This document shows positions 8,535-13,903 of a stretch of 13,903 nt of DNA, one piece after another. Position numbers and translations under genes: made by a program. A model generated the notes under the pieces. The model was not told the origin of the DNA. It saw only the letters and a list, made by a program, of their open reading frames with translations, and did no database searches. Location of the stretch: NCBI GenBank assembly GCA_030446945.1, contig JAUJMI010000044.1:1-13903 (forward strand), read 5' to 3'. Each line of letters opens with the position of its first letter. The stretch's first letter is position 1. The stretch comes from Longimicrobium sp. (GTDB taxonomy: Bacteria > Gemmatimonadota > Gemmatimonadetes > Longimicrobiales > Longimicrobiaceae).

Positions 8535-8798
8535 CTATGCCGCCCCTTCGTCGTACCGTTCCCGCGCCTGCACGGCGAGGTTCAGCGCGATCAGCCGCGC
8601 GCGGTCTTCGGTGAGGGGGAGGTACCACTCCGGGCTCACCACCGTGACCATCCACCCGCCGCACACCAGGCGCACGCCGAGCCGGTTCGCCTCCACCGCC
8701 GGGGCGCACGGGATGTCGCCGAGGAGCGGATGAGCCTCGACAAGCCCCGCCACCCACACCCGCATCGTCTCCCATGGCTTCTCGTCCGGCTCGGTCAT
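8535..8798 (-). CDS. Small hypothetical protein, 87 aa
   Basis: I do not recognise this family. The 87-residue protein has an amphipathic N-terminal half (MTEPDEKPWETMRVWVAGLVEAHPLLGD), a beta-like centre (NRLGVRLVCGGWMVTVVSPEWYLPL) and a helical end (TEDRARLIALNLAVQARERYDEGAA). There is no signal peptide or membrane span, so it is probably cytosolic. I chose the ATG at 8798 because GGAGAGG lies four bases upstream on this strand and the composition becomes protein-like from there. The frame is open back to 8969, but that part runs through a repeat and reads as low-complexity Arg/Thr. It is the only minus-strand gene between the LuxR-type gene and the ABC-F gene, and it is divergent from the UbiB pseudogene. 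It stands on a ribosome site and plausible composition only. Confidence 0.6.
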   Translation of the reverse strand: MTEPDEKPWETMRVWVAGLVEAHPLLGDIPCAPAVEANRLGVRLVCGGWMVTVVSPEWYLPLTEDRARLIALNLAVQARERYDEGAA

Positions 8799-8830
8799 GC
8801 AGCCTCTCCGCGGCCTTCCGGTGAACCCCA

Positions 8831-8945
8831 TCGCACACGAGACACAGAGCCACGGGAGAACTTCCGTCCCTTCCTCTGTGTCTCTGTGCCGCTGTGTGAG
8901 CCATGCAGTTGCAGTTCCTCCGCGTCTCCGCGTCTCCGCGTGAGC
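8831..8945. repeat. Dispersed 'cacagag' intergenic repeat, copy 3 (best preserved)
   Basis: This copy has a perfect 11-bp inverted repeat, GAGACACAGAG (8839-8849) and CTCTGTGTCTC (8874-8884), followed by GCTGTGTGAGCC and a second module with a tandem CGCGTCTC CGCGTCTC CGCGTG run (8921-8942). The second module is shared with the copy at 3990-4080. It fills most of the gap between the divergent small hypothetical gene and the UbiB pseudogene, so it could hold their promoters, though no good -10/-35 pair is visible in it. Confidence 0.8.
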
Positions 8946-9032
8946 CCATTCCGTAGAAGCCCGCCCCACGAACAGTCGCCCACCAACCGGGTACAGAGCG
9001 CCTCAAGCAGGCTTCACACACGCACCGGTCTG

Positions 9033-10510
9033 ATGCGCACCCTCCTTCTGCTCGTCCAGCTTCTCCCGTTCGCGCTCTCCATCGCCCGCGACCGACGGCG
9101 CTGGCTCCTCTGGGGCGCGCCCCTGCGCCGGGCCGACGCGTTCCACCAGCGCTGAGCGGAGCGGCTCGCCCGCGCCATCCCGCGCGCGGGTCCCACCTTC
9201 GTCAAGATCGGCCAGGTGTTCGCCGCGCGGCCGGACGTGGTGCCGGAGCCGTACCTCGGCGCGCTGGGCGACCTCACCGACCGCGTCCCCTGGGTGCCCT
9301 TCGCGGAGATCGAGGGCGAGCTGGTTGCGGCGTACGGCGCGCCGGTGGACGAGGTATTCGACCAATTCGACCGCGAGCCGATCGCCGCGGGCTCGTGGGG
9401 CAGGTGTACCGCGCCCGCCACCGCGGCGAGGAGGTGGTGGTCAAGGTGCTGCGCCCCGGAGTGGAAGCGCTGGTGGAGCACGACGTCCGCTTCGTGCGCC
9501 GCGTGCTGGACGCGGTCGGGCGCCGCTGGACGCACCCGCAGCTGCGCGGCATCCGCGTGGCGCTGGACGAGTTCGAGCGGCGCATCGCGGACGAGATGGA
9601 CTTCCGCAACGAGGCCGCGTACGCCCGCTCCGTCGGCGAGCGCTTCGCCCGCAACCCGCGCGTGGTGGTGCCGCGCGTGATCGAGGGGATGGTGAGCCGG
9701 CGCACGCTGGTGCTGGAGTTCGTGGAGGGGACGCGCGTGGATCGCATCGAGCCGCTGGTGGCGGCCGGGCTCATCGATCCCTCCGGGCTGGTGGACGCGG
9801 TGGTGGAGGCGTACGTGCAGATGATGCTGGTGGACGGCCTCTTCCAGGCCGATCCGCACCCCGGCAACCTCCTGGTGCGCCCGGACGGCGCCCTGGTGCT
9901 CCTCGACTTCGGGATGGTGATCGAGGTCGACCCAGTCCAGCGCCGCCACCTCGTCCACACCGCCCTCGCCGCCGTCGGCGGGGATGCGGAGCGGGTGGTG
10001 GACGGCTTCTTTGCGCTCGGCATCGTGGAGCCCGGCACCGACCGCGCGACCATCCACCGCCTGGTCGTGCTCATCCTGGAGATGACCGCGCGCGGCGCGG
10101 GCGTCGGCGAGATGCAGCGCGCCCTGGCTGACGAGGTGATGCACCTGCTGCACGACTGGCCGGTGGTGCTCACGGGCGAGATGACCTACTTCGGCCGCGC
10201 CGTGGCGCTGATCGAGGGGTTGGGAGCGCGCCACGTGCCGGGCTTCAACCCGGTGCGCTACGTGCGGCCCATCCTCATGATGCACCGCTCCGCCGTCCTG
10301 CGCGCCCTCGGCCCCGCCGATGGGGAGGGCCACGACCTCGCCTTCGCCCTGGGCCTCCTCGCCCGCGACGTCACCCGCGTGATCGCGGACGCGTCGCGCG
10401 GGATCTTCTCGGTCTTCGCCCGGCACCTCCCCGGCATCGCGGCCGCGGGGCGGCGGGTGGGGGAGGAGGCGCCTGCGGAGGCGGAGGCGCCGGTGCTGTC
10501 CGGCAGTTGA
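9033..10510 (+). pseudogene. ABC1/UbiB-family atypical kinase, disrupted by a stop and a frameshift
   Basis: Read across two lesions, this encodes about 492 residues of an ABC1/UbiB (ADCK-like) kinase, a family linked to quinone biosynthesis and lipid homeostasis. The first lesion is an in-frame TGA at 9153-9155, where FHQR is followed in the same frame by AERLARAI. The second is a missing base at 9395/9396: AAGS reads on as W-G-R-C, while one extra C would give AAGSLGQVYRARH. All family motifs survive: FVKIGQVFAARPD (the KxGQ motif), VVVKVLRPG (nucleotide-binding Lys), DEMDFRNEA, FQADPHPGN and LLDFGMV. The C-terminus holds two hydrophobic stretches at most and no certain membrane span. The 3' piece alone could start at GTG 9395 but would lack the KxGQ region. 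The intact motifs suggest recent inactivation, or sequence errors. TGA is a normal stop elsewhere in this window, so recoding is unlikely. Confidence 0.88.
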
Positions 10511-10610
10511 AACCGCTGCAGCGACGGCGGGGGCACCGGGGGCTGAAGCCCCGGTGGGACTACGGGAAGACCGCTGAAGCGGTCTCGTGAGCCGCGGCAT
10601 GCCGCGGAAG
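10511..10610. repeat. Cluster of hairpins with TGAA loops and a 16-bp palindrome
   Basis: Four palindromic units sit in 100 bases just after the UbiB pseudogene: CGCTGCAGCG (10514-10523, perfect); CACCGGGGGC-TGAA-GCCCCGGTG (10534-10556, one bulged G); AGACCGC-TGAA-GCGGTCT (10568-10585, perfect 7-bp stem); and CCGCGGCATGCCGCGG (10592-10607, perfect 16-bp palindrome). Two share the same GC-TGAA-GC core. They could end transcription from the left or be a dispersed palindrome array. There is no U-tract. Confidence 0.6.
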
Positions 10611-10765
10611 CCCTTTCCTGGGCGAAGCGCTTCTCCGGCCTCTCCCCGGCTCCAGCGTTGGGCGCGGAGCGAAGGAGACGGGCTCTGCCGCGAACACCGC
10701 CCATCCCATGTTCGCCATCGAAGTGGCCCCGCCTCTTGCAGGGTTTCCGCCCGGCGGGGAAAACA
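10611..10765. other. Non-coding gap between convergent loci
   Basis: Between the hairpin cluster and the ABC-F terminator I see no gene and no clear repeat. The stretch is GC-rich with a T-tract-forming AAAAC near 10760, which belongs to the minus-strand terminator. Confidence 0.5.
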
Positions 10766-10806
10766 AGAGAGGCAGGGAGAACGTGGTCGGTTCTCCCTGC
10801 CTCTCT
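10755..10806 (-). terminator. Intrinsic terminator of the ABC-F gene
   Basis: A perfect 17-bp inverted repeat, AGAGAGGCAGGGAGAAC (10766-10782) and GTTCTCCCTGCCTCTCT (10790-10806), with a 7-base loop lies about 20 bases past the ABC-F stop. On the minus strand the stem is followed by TGTTTTCC, a short T-rich tail, as expected of a Rho-independent terminator. The stem is symmetrical, so it could also stop plus-strand transcripts, although no good T-tract follows on that side. Confidence 0.85.
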
Positions 10807-10826
10807 GTCTCTGGGAAGCCGCTTTT

Positions 10827-12512
10827 TCAGCGCCCCGCCAGCTCCCGTTTCTCGCCCTTTTGCTTCCCCTTGCGGTCCTCCTGGCGCGCCTTGAGCACGA
10901 CGGCGTCGGCGTCCAGGTGGTCGTCGCCGCAGGCGTGGACGTACTCCTGGTAGGTGCCCAGGAAGTCGCGGATGCCGTTGCGGCTGATCTCCACCACGCG
11001 CGTGGCGAGCTGGCCGACGAACCACCGGTCGTGGCTCACCAGGATCAGCGTCCCCTCGTAGCTCTGCAGGCCCGCGACCAGGGCCTCGATCGACTCCAGG
11101 TCCAGGTGGTTGGTGGGCTCGTCGAGCACCAGGACGTTGGGCTGCTCCAGCGCGATCTTGCTGAACACCAGCCGCGCGGCCTCGCCGCCGGAGAGGGCGC
11201 TCAGCCGCTTCTCGCCGTCGTCGCCGGAGAAGAGCATCATCCCCAGGTGGCCGCGCACGTAGCCGCGGTCCTTGTCCGGGCAGAAGCCCCACAGCCACTG
11301 CTCGGCGGTGCCCTCCTGGTCCTCGAGCTGCTCGTGGTGGTCCTGGGCGAAGTAGCTGCGCTGCGCCTCGTACCCCCACTCCACTCCGCCCTGGTCGGGA
11401 GCCAGCTCGCCCATCACGATCTTGAGGAGCGTGGACTTGCCGATCCCGTTGGGACCCATGATCACCAAGCGGTCGCCACGGCGCACCTCCAGGTCGACGC
11501 CGGGGAGGACCTCCTTGTCCCCGAACGACTTGCGGACGCCCTTGATGCGCAGCACTTCCTTGCCGCTCTCGCGCCGCTGGTTGAAGCGGAACTTGGGGTA
11601 GCGGCGCGAGCTGCCGGGGAGCTCCTCCATCTCCTCCACCTTGCGCTCGATCATCTTGGCCTTGCTCTGCGCCTGCCGGGCCTTGCTCGCCTTGGCCTTG
11701 AACTTGTCCACGAACTTCTGGTGATGGGCGATCTCCTTCTGCCGCCCCTCGATCTCCTTCTCCTTGCGCTCCCGGTCCTCCACCTTCTGCTCCAGGAACT
11801 CCGTGTAGTTCCCGTGATACAGGGTGACGGTCTGGTAGTCCACGTCCAGGATGTGCGTGGCCACGTTGTCCAGGAAGCGGTGGTCGTGCGAGATCACCGC
11901 CACCGGGCCCTCGAAGTCGTGGAGGAACTTCTCCAGCCAGCGGATGGAGAGGATGTCCAGGTGGTTCGTGGGCTCGTCCAGCAGGAGGACGTCCGGGCTG
12001 CCGGCCAGCACCTGCGCCAGGAGCACCCGCAGCTTGAAGCCGCCGGAGAGCATCGACAGCGGCTTGTCGTGGATCTCGGCGGGGAGGCCGAGCCCCTCCA
12101 GGATGACGGCGGCGCGCGCCTCGGCGGTGTAGCCGTCCAGGCGCATGACCGTGTCCTCCAGTTCACTGAAGCGGTCCGCGTCGAAGTACTCGTGCGCGCT
12201 GGCGAGGACCTTTTCCTTCTCGACCATCGCCTTCCACAGCTCAGGGTTCCCCATGAGCGTGACGTTCAGGATCGATTCGCTCTCGTAGAGGAACTGGTCC
12301 TGGCGCAGCACCCCCAGCCGAGCCGACTTGGGGATCGACACCGAGCCCTTGGTGGCATCGGCGTCGCCGCTGAGGATGCTGAGGAGCGTGGTCTTGCCGC
12401 ACCCGTTGGCGCCCACGATGCCGTAGCGCTCGCCCGGGTTCAGCTGAAAGGCGGCATCCTGGAAGAGGACGCGGTCGCCAAACGATTTTTCGAGGTTGGA
12501 TACTGAGATCAT
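10827..12512 (-). CDS. ABC-F family ATPase, YbiT-like
   Basis: This 561-residue protein is a soluble ABC-F ATPase with two ATP-binding domains and no membrane part. Family members act on the ribosome as translation factors, and some give antibiotic resistance. Domain 1 has GANGCGKT (34-41), LSGGFKLR (155-162) and LLLDEPTNHLD (about 176-186). A charged helical linker (about 240-315, rich in KAKASKARQAQSKAK) is the P-site tRNA interaction motif region. Domain 2 has GPNGIGKS (353-360), LSGGEAAR (440-447) and VLDEPTNHLDLES. LRQDQF, IRWLE and YHGNY match Escherichia coli YbiT closely, so a housekeeping role is likelier than resistance. The C-terminus adds a short basic tail (KARQEDRKGKQKGEKR). I chose the ATG at 12512 because MISVSNLEKSFG is the usual start; the frame is open to 13205 but overlaps the DUF2207 remnant. 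The start has no Shine-Dalgarno. Convergent with the UbiB pseudogene. Confidence 0.96.
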   Translation of the reverse strand: MISVSNLEKSFGDRVLFQDAAFQLNPGERYGIVGANGCGKTTLLSILSGDADATKGSVSIPKSARLGVLRQDQFLYESESILNVTLMGNPELWKAMVEKEKVLASAHEYFDADRFSELEDTVMRLDGYTAEARAAVILEGLGLPAEIHDKPLSMLSGGFKLRVLLAQVLAGSPDVLLLDEPTNHLDILSIRWLEKFLHDFEGPVAVISHDHRFLDNVATHILDVDYQTVTLYHGNYTEFLEQKVEDRERKEKEIEGRQKEIAHHQKFVDKFKAKASKARQAQSKAKMIERKVEEMEELPGSSRRYPKFRFNQRRESGKEVLRIKGVRKSFGDKEVLPGVDLEVRRGDRLVIMGPNGIGKSTLLKIVMGELAPDQGGVEWGYEAQRSYFAQDHHEQLEDQEGTAEQWLWGFCPDKDRGYVRGHLGMMLFSGDDGEKRLSALSGGEAARLVFSKIALEQPNVLVLDEPTNHLDLESIEALVAGLQSYEGTLILVSHDRWFVGQLATRVVEISRNGIRDFLGTYQEYVHACGDDHLDADAVVLKARQEDRKGKQKGEKRELAGR

Positions 12513-12547
12513 CCCACAATATAACCCGCTTTCCACATTTTTTGATC
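12513..12547 (-). promoter_or_regulatory. Promoter of the ABC-F gene, possibly leaderless
   Basis: An AT-rich pocket in very GC-rich DNA holds a TATATT -10 hexamer on the minus strand (12523-12518), only five bases before the ATG. That would put the transcript start at or next to the A of the ATG. No Shine-Dalgarno is present. The -35 region around 12540-12547 (ATCAAA or TCAAAA) is weak. A leaderless mRNA would explain both points; an upstream promoter with a poor ribosome site is the alternative. Confidence 0.5.
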
Positions 12548-12576
12548 CCCCCGCGGATCCGCGACGCGCAGGATAA

Positions 12577-13797
12577 AACTGTGCAGGCCGCGCGCGCCCG
12601 CTCGCGCCTTTCGAAGGGGTGAGGGTCGGCGTCGGTTGGCCGCCGGGGTTCGTCGCGACGCGCCCCAGCGACGCGGCGCACCGCACGGCGGAGACGGTGC
12701 GCCTCTGGCCCCTCGCCCTGCCGCTACTCGCCTTCGGCCTCAGCTTCCGCACGTGGCGGGGCGCGGGCGCGATCCGCGGGAAGAGTCCATCGTCGTCCAG
12801 TACGAACCGCCCGCGTCCATGAGCCCCGCGGAGGTGGGTACGCTGATCGACCACACCGCGCAGATGCGCGACATCACCTCCACGCTGGTGGGCCTGGCGG
12901 TGCGCGGCTACATCGGGATCGAGGAGCGGACGGAGAGGACGATGATGGGGCTCTTCGCGAACACCGAGTTCATCTTCTACCGCCGCGGCCCGCGCGAGGA
13001 TTGGATTGAGCTGACGGAGCACGAGGAGCGCTACCTGACCGCCCTGTTCAGCCACGCCGTGCCCGCGTAGGCGGGGTGGGAAGAGCTCCGCTTCGCCCAC
13101 GCACGCCCGTGGCGCGGAATGGACGGGCCAGGCGCCGGCGGCGGAAAGCGAGCAGGTAGCGCTCTCCACGCTGCGGAACCGGTTCCACAGTGCCGTACCG
13201 GACATCCGCGAGTCGCTGTACGACAGCCTGGTGGCGCGCGGCTACTACCTGCGCCGCCCGGAGTAAAGGGCCTGTGGATGGCGCTCGCGGCCGTGGTGCT
13301 GGTCGTGTGCTTGGGGGTCGCCTTCATTGCCGCGGACACCGCGTGGGGCTGGGTGTCGCCCTGGGCGCTGGGGGCGGGGGGTGCGTTGAGCGCGATTGTC
13401 ATCTTCATCTTCTCGCTCATCATGCCGGCGCGCACGCCCGCGAGGGCGCCGGCGTGCGAGGCGGCGCTGGGCTTCCGCGAGTTCCTGAGGCGCGTGGAGA
13501 GCGACCTCTCCCGGCGGATGATCACCTCGCCGGAGATGTTCGAGCGCTTCCTGCCGTACGCCATGGCTTTCGGCGTGGAGGACCGCTGGGCGAGCGCCTT
13601 CGAAGAGCTGTACCGCGAGCCGCCGCAGTGGTACCGGGGAGCGGCACCGGGCACTTCGACGCCACAGATTTCTCGTCACGGATGAGCGCCATGTCCAGCA
13701 CGGCGGGAGCACGATGTCATCCAGCCCCAGCTCGTCCGGCTCGGGTGGGGGAGGGTCGAGCGGAGGGGCGAGCGGGGGCGGCGGGAGCGGCTTCTGG
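12577..13797 (+). pseudogene. DUF2207 membrane protein, truncated and multiply frameshifted remnant
   Basis: Pieces of a DUF2207 protein (predicted membrane protein of unknown function) appear in order in all three plus frames. They are RPLAPFEGVRVGVGWPPG plus a membrane span (PLALPLLAFGLSF; frame of 12577), then GRGRDPREESIVVQYEPP...MRDITSTLVGLAVRGY...LTALFSHAVPA (12760-13067), then a TAG at 13068. Next come LSTLRNRF and PDIRESLYDSLVARGYYLRRP (about 13141-13263) and a TAA at 13264. A span MALAAVVLVVCLGVAFIAA follows with RMITSPEMFERFLPYAMAFGVEDRWA (13259-13637), then GTGHFDATDFSSRMSAMSS (13638-13705), and last a Ser/Gly-rich tail (13708-13797). Frame changes fall near 12758, 13075-13140, 13260, 13638 and 13706. 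The N-terminal extracellular domain, about 250 residues, is absent; the remnant starts after a stop at 12574, beside the ABC-F promoter. This is old decay. Confidence 0.87.
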
Positions 13798-13812
13798 GGT
13801 ACCGCAACTGCG

Positions 13813-13903
13813 CGGCATACACGGACACAGAGGGAAAGAAAGGGAAGAAGAAAGAACCTCTTATCCGTTCTTGCTGTCCTTCTCTGTCCCGGTGTGAGCC
13901 ATA
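13813..13903. repeat. Dispersed 'cacagag' intergenic repeat, copy 4, reaching the window end
   Basis: The sequence starts CACGGACACAGAGGGA (13815-13830), continues with an A/G-rich stretch (aagaaagggaagaagaaag), and closes with TCCTTCTCTGTCCCGGTGTGAGCC, an imperfect inverted match of the left arm. The GTGTGAGCCAT end is identical to the end of the copy at 8831-8945 (TGTGTGAGCCAT). It directly follows the Ser/Gly tail of the DUF2207 remnant and may continue beyond the window. Confidence 0.7.

Noticed and set aside
8921..8942. CGCGTCTC tandem units as a CRISPR or minisatellite
   Set aside because: Only two and a half 8-base units with no spacers; they belong to the second module of the dispersed repeat.
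8535..8969. A longer start for the small minus-strand protein at 8969
   Set aside because: The extra residues translate the dispersed repeat (AETRRRGGTA, RHRDTEEGT), and the ATG at 8798 has the ribosome site.
4981..9021. A minus-strand open frame of 1346 codons, opposite the LuxR-type gene
   Set aside because: It is a shadow of GC-rich codon bias. Its product is Arg/Gly/Ala/His-rich with no domain, it overlaps an excellent gene, and it runs on through hairpins and a repeat.
9153..9155. TGA read as an amino acid (recoding or selenocysteine) in the UbiB gene
   Set aside because: TGA ends several intact genes here (1791, 2204, 3019, 5209), family members have no selenocysteine at this place, and a separate frameshift also breaks the gene.
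10587..12506. A plus-strand open frame of 639 codons opposite the ABC-F gene
   Set aside because: It is almost entirely antisense to a clear ABC-F gene, crosses its terminator, has no ribosome site and yields a Val/Leu/His-rich sequence typical of antisense frames.
12513..13205. A 231-residue N-terminal extension of the ABC-F protein
   Set aside because: It is antisense to the DUF2207 remnant, and homologues begin with MISVSNLEKSFG-like sequence at 12512.

Overview
This window looks like chromosomal DNA of a free-living bacterium with very high GC (about 70% by eye, with strong G/C preference at third codon positions). No gene fixes the taxonomy. The gene style and the short dispersed intergenic repeats would fit Gemmatimonadota (Longimicrobium-like), but that is a guess. 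I see no rRNA, tRNA, CRISPR array, transposase, integrase or phage gene.

Layout: (1) 1-3019 (+) is a tightly coupled three-gene operon for a xanthine-dehydrogenase/aldehyde-oxidase family molybdenum hydroxylase, in the order molybdopterin, 2Fe-2S, FAD subunit. The first gene is cut by the window edge. (2) 3147-3932 (+) is a Phd/YefM-type antitoxin and VapC-like PIN toxin pair with a palindrome over its likely promoter; the toxin C-terminus appears frameshifted. (3) 4151-5209 (+) is a PA0069/Rv2578c-type radical SAM protein, followed 23 bases later by a 976-aa large ATP-binding LuxR-type regulator (5233-8163). (4) 8164-9032 is mostly non-coding: hairpins, a small minus-strand hypothetical gene (8535-8798) and one copy of a dispersed repeat. 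(5) 9033-10510 (+) is an ABC1/UbiB-type kinase gene broken by an in-frame TGA and a one-base deletion. (6) 10511-10826 is a hairpin-rich gap ending in the terminator of the next, convergent gene. (7) 10827-12512 (-) is an intact YbiT-like ABC-F ATPase with an AT-rich promoter that may give a leaderless mRNA. (8) 12577 to about 13797 (+) is the decayed 3' two thirds of a DUF2207 membrane-protein gene with at least six lesions, followed by another repeat copy that runs to the window end.

The hydroxylase subunits assemble into one enzyme and the antitoxin/toxin form one module. The remaining genes look like independent loci. The main points of interest are the clustering of broken genes (toxin, UbiB, DUF2207) beside long intact ones, and the family of 'cacagag...ctctgtg' hairpin repeats seen at four places. 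I found no convincing evidence of a wholly new multi-gene system.
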